Source: Pseudanabaena sp. SR411 (GTDB taxonomy: Bacteria > Cyanobacteriota > Cyanobacteriia > Pseudanabaenales > Pseudanabaenaceae). Taken from it: 64,000 bases of DNA. Below the pieces are notes generated by a model. It saw only the letters and a program-made list of their open reading frames with translations. It did not search any database and was not told the DNA's origin. The stretch lies in the NCBI RefSeq assembly GCF_002251945.1, contig NZ_NDHW01000045.1, forward strand, positions 29,832 through 93,831. Direction: 5' to 3'. The translations under genes were made by a program, and so were the position numbers. Each line of letters starts with the position of its first letter. Position 1 is the first letter of the stretch. This document shows positions 52,036 through 61,455 of this stretch, piece after piece.

Positions 52036-53310
52036 TTAATTAGTAGACTTCGCAATTACATTTTTATAAGTTCCATCTAAAACTGATAGAGCCGCTACAT
52101 ATTGTGGATCTTCCTTTGTACCAAGTTGCTTACGGGTGATTGGTTCATTAAGCGAAACCTCCACATTAGGAATAATTCCACGCTTATGGATATTGTGATG
52201 TAATGGAGTTTCATATTTCGCGATCGTTACGGCTAGCCCTGCACCATCTTCTAATTCATAGAGCGATTGAATTAAGCCTTTGCCATAGGTTTTCGTGCCA
52301 ACGAGTTGAGCGCGATCATTATCTTGTAATGCCCCAGCGAGAATTTCACTAGCACTAGCACTGCCGCCATCGGTAAGAACAACTAAGGGATCAGTGGTAA
52401 TTGCATCGCCTTTCGCCTCAAAACTCTCTTGAATGCCATGACGGTCAACCGTGTAAACAACAGTTCCTTCAGGAATCCACATTCTGGCAATCTGTAAACC
52501 TGCATCGAAGAGTCCACCAGGGTTGCCGCGTAGATCGAGAACATAGCGATCGGCTCCTTCAGACTTAAACTTCTTAAGAGTCTTTTCCATATCTGCGGAG
52601 GCATTACCATTGAACTGATTTAAGCGAATATAACCAACTTTATGATTCTGTTCTTGATTGAGCTTGGCAATGATCGGCGTAACCGCAATGCGATCGCGCT
52701 TAATCAAGACATCAAGTTTCTCAAAGCCTTTGCTATCAGCGAGTGGACGCTCTAAACTGAGCTTCACTTCTGAACCGATCGCTCCACGCATTCTGTTGGC
52801 ACATTCATCGAGGCTTAAGCCCTTCGTGGGAATGTTATCGATGCCAACAATGCGATCGCGCGATCGCACACCCGCCACATCCGCAGGTGAGCCTTCAATC
52901 GGTGCAATCACGGTGACATTATTATCTGGTTCATCAACGGCAATTTGTAGACCTACACCTGTTAATGCTCCTGATGTGCTGGTTTGCATACTCTTAAACT
53001 TGTCTGGCTCTAGCAAGCGCGTAAAAGGATCGTCTAGAGTAGCAAGCATTTCCCGAATCGCTTGATAGGTATCTTCTCGGCTGTTAAATTTGCGATTGAC
53101 AAACTGACGACGGACTTTGTACCAGTTTTGATGATTAAAATCAGCGTCTACATAGGAACGGTTGACGATTTGCCAAACATTTGTTAGGAATTTTTGTTCT
53201 TGTAAATAGTCGGTCACCGCAGCATTTGCGCCACCAATCCAGAAAAACTGCATGGCGATCGTTACTAAACCAATTACGAGCCAAGACCAAATACGACGCT
53301 GTTTTATCAT
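52036..53310 (-). CDS. ctp: Carboxyl-terminal processing protease (S41)
   Basis: A 424-residue exported serine protease of the CtpA/B/C group. Signal peptide residues 7-30 (WLVIGLVTIAMQFFWIGGANA); N-terminal helical region with REMLATLDDPFTRLLEPDKF; PDZ near 115-190 (LTGVGLQIAVDEP, SPADVAGVRSRDRIVGIDN); protease core with LDLRGNPGGLFDAG, catalytic Ser in DGGSASASEILAGAL and Lys in GTKTYGKGLIQS. Related to the D1 precursor protease but which paralogue it is cannot be told here. Convergent with the serpin gene across a repeat. Confidence 0.92.
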   Translation of the reverse strand: MIKQRRIWSWLVIGLVTIAMQFFWIGGANAAVTDYLQEQKFLTNVWQIVNRSYVDADFNHQNWYKVRRQFVNRKFNSREDTYQAIREMLATLDDPFTRLLEPDKFKSMQTSTSGALTGVGLQIAVDEPDNNVTVIAPIEGSPADVAGVRSRDRIVGIDNIPTKGLSLDECANRMRGAIGSEVKLSLERPLADSKGFEKLDVLIKRDRIAVTPIIAKLNQEQNHKVGYIRLNQFNGNASADMEKTLKKFKSEGADRYVLDLRGNPGGLFDAGLQIARMWIPEGTVVYTVDRHGIQESFEAKGDAITTDPLVVLTDGGSASASEILAGALQDNDRAQLVGTKTYGKGLIQSLYELEDGAGLAVTIAKYETPLHHNIHKRGIIPNVEVSLNEPITRKQLGTKEDPQYVAALSVLDGTYKNVIAKSTN

Positions 53311-53467
53311 GCTCTGTATAAAAATTTTTATATAAAAATATTTCTCTATCCTAACTAAATCTAGCTTTCATCGCACCCAATTTCCCGATTTTTAGTACCT
53401 AAGATACAGAAACCCCATAAATTAGAAAAGACGATTCGCGCGATCTCTAAATCTATGGGGTTTTCAA

Positions 53468-54220
53468 ATGCAGCATTGGCGGAAATTTCACGCAGCACTT
53501 ATTTTTTATACTTGTTTGCCTTTGCGTCCGCAGGGAACACTCGATTTTCGGGGAATTGCTTTCTATGCGCCACTAATCGGTATTTTTATCGGTGTGGAGA
53601 TCGCCTCTTTTGACCTGTGCTTAGGACTGCTCAAACCTGACCCAGAATTTAGATATCTGCGATCGCTACTGACAATTTTATTAGGACTATTAATTACAGG
53701 CGGATTACATCTTGATGGCGCGATGGATACTGCCGATGGGCTAGCCGTCACTGATCCTCATCGTCGCCTTGAGGTGATGGCAGATAGTAATACTGGTGCT
53801 TTCGGGGCGATCGCAGGAATCACAATTTTGTTGTTAAAAGTTATCGCGCTTGCCGCCATTAAAGATCAACGCTTGTGGATTTTAACTAGTGTTTGGGCAT
53901 GGGCAAGGTGGGGACAGCTTCGCGCCATTATGGCTTATCCCTATCTCAAAGCGATCGGCAAAGGCAAATTTCATCAAGAAGATTTGCACCACTGGCAAGT
54001 GTGGCTTGTGGCGATTCTATTAACGGCTGGCAATCTAGCGATCGGCTATTTTTACAACTCGCTTTATTTGGGAATTGGTTTAACTGTAATTGGTTTTAGT
54101 TTTACATGGCTCATCGGTGCATGGTTTAATCGTCAACTCGGCGGACAGACTGGCGATACCTACGGTGCGATCGTTGAGTGGACTGAGGCGCTGAGTTTAT
54201 GTGCGATCGCCTACTTGTAA
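53468..54220 (+). CDS. cobS: Adenosylcobinamide-GDP ribazoletransferase
   Basis: Integral membrane enzyme joining the lower ligand to adenosylcobinamide-GDP, the last assembly step of cobalamin. 250 residues with several hydrophobic segments and the conserved loops GGLHLDGAMDTADGL and MADSNTGAFGAIAG; C-terminal GGQTGDTYGA is also typical. A possible leader before the ATG (CTATGGGGTTTTCAAATG) shows no cobalamin riboswitch that I can recognise. Confidence 0.93.
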   Translation: MQHWRKFHAALIFYTCLPLRPQGTLDFRGIAFYAPLIGIFIGVEIASFDLCLGLLKPDPEFRYLRSLLTILLGLLITGGLHLDGAMDTADGLAVTDPHRRLEVMADSNTGAFGAIAGITILLLKVIALAAIKDQRLWILTSVWAWARWGQLRAIMAYPYLKAIGKGKFHQEDLHHWQVWLVAILLTAGNLAIGYFYNSLYLGIGLTVIGFSFTWLIGAWFNRQLGGQTGDTYGAIVEWTEALSLCAIAYL

Positions 54221-54240
54221 AACAAAGCTCTAGTCAGTTA

Positions 54241-54320
54241 TACCAGTTCACGAAAGTGTGACAATACTTTTGTGAATTAAAAACTAAACCCAGTAAGGAT
54301 TTTAAAAACACAAAATGGCT
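54241..54320 (-). repeat. Truncated TACCAA-family element
   Basis: TACCAGTTCACGAAAGTGTG hairpin, AAACTAAACCCAGTAAGGAT spacer, then CAAAATGGCTA where it is cut off by the next element; its other hairpin arm is lost and does not reappear beyond that element. Confidence 0.75.
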
Positions 54321-54321
54321 A

Positions 54322-54431
54322 TAGCAATGTAAGTTTTAGGGCATAAAACCCAAAATATGAGTGGCGGAGCTTTGCGCCGCCACTCATATTTTGGGTTTTG
54401 ATTTTTGTCCGAGCTATCTCTTGCGTTGCTA
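54322..54431 (+). repeat. TAGCAAYG-family MITE, 110 bp
   Basis: Ends TAGCAATGTAAGTTTT and complement of TAGCAACGCAAGAGATAGCT; TA on both sides (54320-54321, 54432-54433). Stem AAACCCAAAATATGAGTGGC around GAGCTTTGCGC. Confidence 0.87.
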
Positions 54432-54476
54432 TAGGTAGTCCTGCAAAGGAAAGGACTTGTATGGTTAAGGACTACC

Positions 54477-54501
54477 GAGTGCGGCGCTTCGCGCCGCACT
54501 C
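54477..54501. repeat. 25 bp GCGGCG palindrome
   Basis: GAGTGCGGCGC, TTC, GCGCCGCACTC. Downstream of the membrane protein gene on the minus strand. Confidence 0.7.
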
Positions 54502-54529
54502 TCTTTTGGGTATAGCTAGAATAGTACTT

Positions 54530-55156
54530 TTACTTTTGGATGGATGCTTGCTCGATCGCAATAATTTTATCGACTTGAAAACCAGCCAAGGTAAAGTCTT
54601 GGAGGATCTTCTCAGTTGGGTATGGGGCGATCGCTGCAAATTGCTGTTCGTTATTTGACAACACACCTAAAACGCTAATGGGAACTTGTAAAAACAAATT
54701 TGCTCCTGCAAAGGCAACATAGGCAATAATCATTCCTAAAGATTTAACTTGAGCAAGCATTGGAACTTCACTTAATGATTCGCTCAATGATAAGGGCGGA
54801 AGTTGATACAGCCCATATAATATTCCTAACATTGCTAAAGCTGTAATCGCACTGAGAAGGCGTTGCTTTGGCATCTTAAAAAGACTCAAAATCTGACGTT
54901 GCTGATCAGTGATTTTGTCGGGCTTCATTGCTAAGACTAGCAAACTAAAAATTTCAAAGGGGCGTGACCATTGCATGAGAAATACGGGAACAATCCCAAT
55001 TACCAGCATTAGCAATATTTCTATCCAAAATAGCGATAGGCGATCGCTAATTGATAACCCTAGCCAAGTAATTCCTAAGAAGATCGGAAAAGCTATAATT
55101 CCCGATAAATGAATCCATAAAAATGGTTCAGATTTAAAAGATTTAAAAAAAGACAT
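54530..55156 (-). CDS. Membrane protein resembling low-complexity-tail membrane proteins
   Basis: A 208-residue protein with about four hydrophobic segments (14-32, 43-63, 101-118, 137-158). The opening FKSEPFLWIHLSGIIAFPIFL and the Pro/Trp-containing turn VFLMQWSRPFEIFSLLVLAMKP match what I recall of a cyanobacterial family that normally ends in a low-complexity acidic tail. Here the end is short (IIAIEQASIQK), so the tail is missing or belongs to a subgroup without it. Function unknown. Confidence 0.55.
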   Translation of the reverse strand: MSFFKSFKSEPFLWIHLSGIIAFPIFLGITWLGLSISDRLSLFWIEILLMLVIGIVPVFLMQWSRPFEIFSLLVLAMKPDKITDQQRQILSLFKMPKQRLLSAITALAMLGILYGLYQLPPLSLSESLSEVPMLAQVKSLGMIIAYVAFAGANLFLQVPISVLGVLSNNEQQFAAIAPYPTEKILQDFTLAGFQVDKIIAIEQASIQK

Positions 55157-55233
55157 ATTTTTAACAGAGAAATTTATTGTTTAGAAACTTTTAAAACTAC
55201 GCCTGATTGGCTCCTCGTATTTTAGTATTCTAT

Positions 55234-55339
55234 AGCAATGTAAGTTTTGCTTAAAACCCACAAAGATAAATGGCGGCGCTTTGCGCCGCCATTTATCTTT
55301 GTGGGTTTTGATTTGTCCTAGCTATCTCTTACGTTGCTA
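55234..55339 (+). repeat. TAGCAAYG-family MITE, 106 bp
   Basis: Ends TAGCAATGTAAGTTTTGCTT and complement of TAGCAACGTAAGAGATAGCT; TA at 55232-55233 and 55340-55341. Stem AAACCCACAAAGATAAATGG around GCTTTGC. Outer parts equal the 54322 copy; the inner 15 bp of each arm differ. Confidence 0.88.
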
Positions 55340-55367
55340 TATCAATTCACAAAAGAGTTAGCTAAAA

Positions 55368-55414
55368 TCCAAGAGGCGAGTTGCGGCGCTTTGCGCCGCA
55401 ACTCATCTTCTGGT
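55368..55414. repeat. GCGGCG palindrome, 47 bp
   Basis: CCAAGAGGCGAGTTGCGGCG with a partially matched right arm CGCCGCAACTCATCTTCTGG. Just after the stop of the giant MCP gene on the minus strand; possible terminator. Confidence 0.7.
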
Positions 55415-55451
55415 TGTTAATTATGCCGAAGTTCTACTTCATTATCTAAAA

Positions 55452-58400
55452 TTAGGTTTCATTCGCTTCTGATTTGGGTATTTGTAGAGGATTATTGTCA
55501 GCATCTAAAGATGTAGTTTCCTGAGATTTAGGTTTAGTATTTTCTTCCACAATCTCTGGTAGCCCTAAAGCACCTGAAAGGAAATCATCAATTTCTGCTC
55601 TAGCTGTATTAACTGAATCTGTAACTGGTACATCAAAGGCAGAAAAGTCAAACTCAGGATCATCGCCAAATTCATTTCCGTTATCTTCAGTTCCAAAAGG
55701 ATCATCGTTAAGACTAGGAAAGTCTGGTAATGCTTCTAAATCTGGTAAATCCATAGATAAATCGTCAAATTTCTCATCAGATTCATCCATTAGACTGTCT
55801 AGTAAATTATCAGCAAACTCATAGGAATCGACATTTGACATTTCCGCAATTGCATCTTCAGATGGATATCCAATAGATATATCTTCATCGTCTAAACTAG
55901 CAAATTTGGGGCTGTTTTCATCTTCGTCTGTAACTTCGTCAAACCAATTATCTGAAAAATCCAGAGAAAGATCGGGTATGGATTCAGGAGATTCTGAATC
56001 TAATTCCAAGTTGCTAGCTTCAGAGATACTAAATTCTGAAAAGCTTGCCATAGAATCTTCAGCTAGATTTTCAGCGATCGCATCAAAAACAAATGACTCT
56101 TCTGGCTCCATAGAGTTGTTTATGGAATCTTCTACTTCTAAGATTTCACTAAACAGAATTGATTCGTCATCAGTTTCTATGTCTTCAGTAAGCTCCTCAA
56201 AAGTTGATGCATTCTCGTCTATATCTAGGTTATTAGCCTCAGAACTATTTATAAATTCCTGATAGTCTAACTCTGGTTCTTGCTCTAAATTGTTGCCAAA
56301 TATTGAGGAGACATCTTCTTCTCCGTCAATTAACAAACCTTCAGCGAAATCTACAGGAGATTCTTCGTCTAAAGAACCAGTTAAAGCATCAAAATCATTA
56401 GATGTATCAAAGCTAAATACTTGATCCGATAAGCCATAGTCGATTTCTTCGATCTGTGACATGTCTGGCAGACCAAAAGTTGAACTAGAGATATTGGTCA
56501 CAACTGAAGTTTGGACTTCAGAGAGATCTTCTGGAACGTCAGCGGGAGGGACTAAACCTGATTCGAGTCCCTCAGTTTGCCAAATTAGCTCTGAGGTCTG
56601 CTCATCTAGATCTTCACTTTCGTCAAACAATGAAGGGAAAGCAGTCTCTGACTCCTGTTCTGTCAGAGTTGAAACCCCTGCATCTTCAACTTCAGGATAT
56701 GTCTCAAATCCTGCAATAAATGCATCATCATTATCAATATACTCTTGAGGGTTGACTTGCGTAATAAAGGGATCGATAGATTCTGTGATACCTTCATCAA
56801 ATAGTTGCTCAACATTAGCGAGAGCAGGATGATCAGCCGATAAGTTATCTTCTATTTCAAAAGAGAAGTCTTCAGAAAGTTCATCAGGTTGATCGTCTAG
56901 TTGATCATCTAACTGTTGATCAGACAAATCTAATAGTGCATCTTCTGGTGTATCTATTTCTAAAGCATTCTCTGATTCTGGCGCAAAAGACTCTTCTTGA
57001 AGATTGATAGAAATGTCAAATGGATCGGCGAAATTTTCGCTAGCTGAGATTGTACTTGTCTCAAAAGTATCAGACAAGTCTGATTCATTAGAGCCAGTCT
57101 CTTCAAGTTGCCAGATTGAGTCTAGCTCATCAGGCTGTTCCGATAGGCTACCAGTTGGATTTTGTTCAATCTCAAGTTGATCTTCTAGATTTTCTTCAAC
57201 CTCGTTAATTTCATTAAACAACGAGGACAAATCTTCATCCTCTAATTGCTCGTCAGGTAGCTCTAACAACGATATCTCTTGCTGTTGAGATTCTGAAGCA
57301 AAAGGATCATCGCTTTGAAGACTTGAGGGAAAATCAAATGGATTAGAAATAAGTTCGTCACTTTCTTGACTAGGACTATTATCAAAAAATCCATCAGAAA
57401 AGACTGCTACTTCATCTGAATCAGAAGAAGCCTTTGACAAGGATTCATCTACTTCAAAAGTAAACTCAGTTGATGACTGTTCTATATCATTGACAGATGA
57501 TGGTGTAATCTCCAATTCTGGCGCGATCGCCGAAATCATATAACCATCTGTTTGATCAGCAAATTGATCTTCAAAAGCTTCAATGGTTTCTTCTGTAAAG
57601 CTATCATTGAGACTCGTATCAATGAGACTATCATTTTCAGCCAAGTTAGCATCATTTGTTAAAGGATTTTCATCCATTTCAAAAGTAAACTCTTCTGCAA
57701 ATTCATCATCTGAAGATGCATCAAGATAAACATCAGGAATTTGTGCTGGTAAATCAGCCAGCTCATCATCCAACCCTTCTGGAATTGACTCTTCAAAAGT
57801 ACTGTCAGTATCAAAAGGCTGCTCTAGAGAATCACTAAGAGCTTCATTCAAAGCTCTATCAAATGGTGACTCATCAAAAGATATATCGAAAGTATCGCTA
57901 AAAGCGTCGTTAGGAGGACTTGCTAGAGACTGCTCTAAAGATTCATTGATTGCGTCGTTCGATGCGTATTGGCTATAATCTTCAAACTCAGTAAATTCAA
58001 AATTGTCTGCAATGTCATCTGGATTATCCACGAGAGCATCTGCGGGATCACTTCCATCCAATGGAGTTAGAATCTCATCCTCATCAGCGATCGCATAATC
58101 ATCCTCTTCTACTAATGACTGCATAGATGTCTGATCATCCATAGCAAATGGATCGAAATCTATTCCAGATGTATCTATTTCCGTCTCTTGAATTAAAGTA
58201 CTACTGTCAAAGAATGAACTTGAATCATCCAACGAGGATTCTATATTCATTTTTGGGATCTGAAAATCATCATCCAGATCAGGAATTGTGAAATCAACAA
58301 AAGCTGGCAAATGAAGATTTGCATCTTCAGCAAGTGGTGATGGAGTTCCAAAAGCTGTGTCTTCTAAGAATGAAGATGTAGCTGAGGCAATCATCGGATC

Positions 58401-61325
58401 ACTGGAAGCGTCATCAATTGCAAACTCGTTAACTCCCTCCATGGGATTTTTTAACGTTGCTTCAGTATCAGATACTTCGTCAAGTGAAGATTCATTATAG
58501 ATTTCTTGTTTGAGATCAGCAAGGAGTGATTCTTCTATTAAAGATATATCTGTCATATCAGAATATACTGTTGAATCTTGATTTTGGTTGTCAAGAACAT
58601 CTTCTGAGATGAAGTTTTCTGAAATAGAATCAAAAATTTGCTCTGGAGGTAATTCGATGGAATTATTTTCGGCTAACTCACTGTTAATACCATCGTCGAG
58701 TAGATTTTCAAGATATCTACTATCAGTAGCAGTGTTGTCTTCATCATCAGGTGTGGCATATTTGGCTGTAAATGCTTCCTGCTGTTCTGACTGAGATAAA
58801 GTGACTGCTGTTGCTGTCGCAGCTACGGCGATCGCAGGTACAACCAAACCTAAATTATTAGCTTCAGTACTACTCGATTCTGATGAGGAATCAAACAAAC
58901 TATTGCCTGATGTATCAGGACTGTTAAACTCAAATTCTGAAACCGCATTATTCGCAGGGCTTACTAACTCAGATGATTCAGGCAAGCGGAAAAACTGAAT
59001 GCCTTGTAATAATTGCTGAGCTTGATTTCCCATGGCTTCAGCTTGTTGTCTAGCCGATCGCGTGAGGTCAGCAGTACGATCAGCGAGTTGGGCAATTTCA
59101 CTGATATAACTAGCCGTAGATCCTGCCGCATCTGCGATTTCGGTACTAGACTCAGTAATAGTTTGTCCAATTTGCACAACTTCTTCAGTAGCACTTTGGA
59201 TGCTATTGAAGGCAGATTGCGATGACTCTACGCCCGACGTGAAGCCAGCAACCAGTCCACTTAAATTCTGTACTTCAGCATCGATCGCTGTTACCACGGT
59301 TTGGATTTGAGAGGTGCGTTGTTGCAGTACCGTCAATCCGTCATTGGTTTGCGTTGCCAAATCGTTAACTTGACCTGCGATCGATTCAAATTCACGAGCC
59401 ACGCTAGCAAATTGTTTAGGATCTTTTTGTTCAGCAGCGCGGGCTGCGACAAGGGTGGCATTAAGAGCCAGCACTTGGGTTAACGAAGCAATTTGTCCTT
59501 GATCTTGCACAAACTGTTCTGCCAAGCCAACGAACTCACCCAGTGTTTTCATCCTCTGTACAATCTGGGCTGAACCTGTCTGCAATACGGTGATGCTGTC
59601 AGTCAGTGTATTAATTGCGGTTTGTCCAGAAGCAACGGTGTCGCGGACTTCTTGGAGTGATTGGTTGGCAACATTGACCTGTGCAGCCGATCGCTCCGCA
59701 ATCGCCGCTACTTGTTCAGTTAAGGCTTGACCTTGGGTAACTGATTGAGCTTGTTCGGCAGTGTTCAGCACTACGGTTTTGGCTAATTCTTCGAGATCGG
59801 CGGCTCCCTGTGCTACTTGTTGCGCTGTACCCAAGACGCTGGAGATAATCTCCACCAGTTTTTCGCGTAAGCGGTTAAGTGTATCGGCAACTAGTCCTGT
59901 GGCGCGGTCATTTACTTGGGCTTCTATGGTCAGATCTCCCTCTTCCATTGATGAGACGACATCTAGAAGATCCCCGACTTCCGCCTCCATTAGCTCAGTT
60001 TCTGCGAAATTCTGTTGGATTTGGGCTGCTGTTGAGATGTCATCGGAGGAAGATGATTGACTTAATTCACCACGCAAGCGAATTTCATTGGTTTTAACTT
60101 GTTGAAAAGTACTTTTGAGTGAGAGTCCAAGATGATCGATTTCATCTTTGCCTGTAATATTTACACTTGAATTTCCTTGCTGACTTAAGAAGCGATCGCA
60201 TTCTTCCGTAAGCGGATGAAGTCGCTTTTTGAGGGAATTGACAAATCCTAAAATGGCGATCGCTAAAATTGCGCTGATGCCAACAGCCGTACCACCGACT
60301 AAAACTATGAGCTTATTGGTGATTTCCGCTTCAGGTAACTGCGTGGCAACGAGCAAATCGCTGCCTGCGATTTTGCGGTATGCCCAGAGATAGCCTCCAG
60401 TTTGGACAATTCCCGATGGTTCGGTTTTAGCTTGTTGAGCCAGACTAGTGAGAGCCTGAGTGATCGAGGGATTTTGGGTTTCTATTGCCTGAAACTGGTA
60501 AGAAGCGGAAATTACTTTGCCACTACTGCTAGCCACGACAAAACCAATTTTGCTTTCATCAGTAGGCTTTTGGGTCGCTGTATCGACCACTGACAAAATC
60601 TCACTGGCGATCGCATCAGCATTAACGATCCCGACTACTTTCTGTCCATCACTGATGGGAGCGCTGTAGGTAATGATCGTCTTGCCTAAAGCAGTATATG
60701 GCTGTGACCAAGAAGCTTTGCCCTTCAACGTTTCTTGATAAAAGGCGGCTTTGGAAATATCAGGGCGATCGCCAGACAATAATTTATCATTGGGAGCAGC
60801 CAGTTTTTGCCCAGAGGTCTCAGGCTTTAACCCAGACTGTTCTTTCCAAACGTAGGGTACAAGTGGCTTAGCAGGTGGGAATAGTAAATTACCATTTGAT
60901 GCGATCCCCATACCTGAGACAGAGTTAGCATTTTGTAAACTCTCAACCACTATTTTTTGAAAAGGAGCAGCTACCCTTGGACGAGGCTGTTGTTGCAATA
61001 AAATTTTTGACGCAATCGCAACTTCATCGACGGTCTGCTGCACATCGGTGAGTTTAGCTTCAAGCTGACGGGTTTGAGCTTCGGCAGATCGATCAACTTC
61101 CCGCCGTGAGCTACTTAATAATTCTTGATAGACAAAATATCCTAAACCACCTAGCCCAATTAGCGATGTCCCGATCGCAATCAGCAGTAATCCCAGCCCC
61201 ATTGAGCCTTTAGGCTTGTTTGGTTTGGAGGTGGTCGGCGACTTAGGCGATCGCTTTGCAGATGACTTATCGCTCTTACCTAAAGAAGTCGCTCGATTTT
61301 TATTAGATGTGCTTGCCATATGCAT
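55452..61325 (-). CDS. Giant methyl-accepting chemotaxis protein with acidic tail of about 1180 residues
   Basis: A 1957-residue protein. A basic head (KRSPKSPTTSKPNKPKG), TM1 near 43-66, a Cache-type periplasmic region (KIIVVESLQNANS-like helix, then QPYTALGKTIITYSAPISDG), TM2 near 337-362, HAMP (about 364-420), a second HAMP-like part (VSSMEEGDLTIEAQVNDRA), and a signalling domain to about 775 whose tip reads ALNATLVAARAAEQKDPKQF and ASVAREFESIAGQVNDLA, a diverged form of the usual [13 protein letters not shown]. The tail (about 780-1957) is dominated by Asp, Glu, Ser and Phe with very few Lys or Arg. A 20-residue hydrophobic stretch (LGLVVPAIAVAATATAVTL) lies at about 823-842. Start at 61325 or 61319 (MASTSNK). 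Last gene of its cluster. Confidence 0.88.
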   Translation of the reverse strand: MHMASTSNKNRATSLGKSDKSSAKRSPKSPTTSKPNKPKGSMGLGLLLIAIGTSLIGLGGLGYFVYQELLSSSRREVDRSAEAQTRQLEAKLTDVQQTVDEVAIASKILLQQQPRPRVAAPFQKIVVESLQNANSVSGMGIASNGNLLFPPAKPLVPYVWKEQSGLKPETSGQKLAAPNDKLLSGDRPDISKAAFYQETLKGKASWSQPYTALGKTIITYSAPISDGQKVVGIVNADAIASEILSVVDTATQKPTDESKIGFVVASSSGKVISASYQFQAIETQNPSITQALTSLAQQAKTEPSGIVQTGGYLWAYRKIAGSDLLVATQLPEAEITNKLIVLVGGTAVGISAILAIAILGFVNSLKKRLHPLTEECDRFLSQQGNSSVNITGKDEIDHLGLSLKSTFQQVKTNEIRLRGELSQSSSSDDISTAAQIQQNFAETELMEAEVGDLLDVVSSMEEGDLTIEAQVNDRATGLVADTLNRLREKLVEIISSVLGTAQQVAQGAADLEELAKTVVLNTAEQAQSVTQGQALTEQVAAIAERSAAQVNVANQSLQEVRDTVASGQTAINTLTDSITVLQTGSAQIVQRMKTLGEFVGLAEQFVQDQGQIASLTQVLALNATLVAARAAEQKDPKQFASVAREFESIAGQVNDLATQTNDGLTVLQQRTSQIQTVVTAIDAEVQNLSGLVAGFTSGVESSQSAFNSIQSATEEVVQIGQTITESSTEIADAAGSTASYISEIAQLADRTADLTRSARQQAEAMGNQAQQLLQGIQFFRLPESSELVSPANNAVSEFEFNSPDTSGNSLFDSSSESSSTEANNLGLVVPAIAVAATATAVTLSQSEQQEAFTAKYATPDDEDNTATDSRYLENLLDDGINSELAENNSIELPPEQIFDSISENFISEDVLDNQNQDSTVYSDMTDISLIEESLLADLKQEIYNESSLDEVSDTEATLKNPMEGVNEFAIDDASSDPMIASATSSFLEDTAFGTPSPLAEDANLHLPAFVDFTIPDLDDDFQIPKMNIESSLDDSSSFFDSSTLIQETEIDTSGIDFDPFAMDDQTSMQSLVEEDDYAIADEDEILTPLDGSDPADALVDNPDDIADNFEFTEFEDYSQYASNDAINESLEQSLASPPNDAFSDTFDISFDESPFDRALNEALSDSLEQPFDTDSTFEESIPEGLDDELADLPAQIPDVYLDASSDDEFAEEFTFEMDENPLTNDANLAENDSLIDTSLNDSFTEETIEAFEDQFADQTDGYMISAIAPELEITPSSVNDIEQSSTEFTFEVDESLSKASSDSDEVAVFSDGFFDNSPSQESDELISNPFDFPSSLQSDDPFASESQQQEISLLELPDEQLEDEDLSSLFNEINEVEENLEDQLEIEQNPTGSLSEQPDELDSIWQLEETGSNESDLSDTFETSTISASENFADPFDISINLQEESFAPESENALEIDTPEDALLDLSDQQLDDQLDDQPDELSEDFSFEIEDNLSADHPALANVEQLFDEGITESIDPFITQVNPQEYIDNDDAFIAGFETYPEVEDAGVSTLTEQESETAFPSLFDESEDLDEQTSELIWQTEGLESGLVPPADVPEDLSEVQTSVVTNISSSTFGLPDMSQIEEIDYGLSDQVFSFDTSNDFDALTGSLDEESPVDFAEGLLIDGEEDVSSIFGNNLEQEPELDYQEFINSSEANNLDIDENASTFEELTEDIETDDESILFSEILEVEDSINNSMEPEESFVFDAIAENLAEDSMASFSEFSISEASNLELDSESPESIPDLSLDFSDNWFDEVTDEDENSPKFASLDDEDISIGYPSEDAIAEMSNVDSYEFADNLLDSLMDESDEKFDDLSMDLPDLEALPDFPSLNDDPFGTEDNGNEFGDDPEFDFSAFDVPVTDSVNTARAEIDDFLSGALGLPEIVEENTKPKSQETTSLDADNNPLQIPKSEANET

Positions 61326-61455
61326 TCGCTATAGGGAAAGGATCGTAGCATTTTTGTGAGAATCATCCTACACTATACCCGCCACAATCATGTAAATCAT
61401 GTAGCCAAATAGGTATGTCTTAACCCGTACTTTCCGTACTTATGGTTGCAAAGCA

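Larger units (their letters stand above)
54221..54529. other. 309 bp gap with repeats
   Basis: Contains a truncated TACCAA-family copy (54241-54320), a TAGCAAYG MITE (54322-54431) and a GCGGCG hairpin (54477-54501) with flanks GGACTACCGAG. No coding frame. Confidence 0.75.

Noticed and set aside
53311..53467. Cobalamin riboswitch upstream of cobS
   Set aside because: The 150 bp leader is AT-rich and shows none of the B12-box sequence or the expected long multi-helix structure.
55906..58998. Ser-rich plus-strand frames within the giant MCP gene
   Set aside because: They are mirror frames of the Asp/Ser/Glu-rich tail, as expected from its codon composition.
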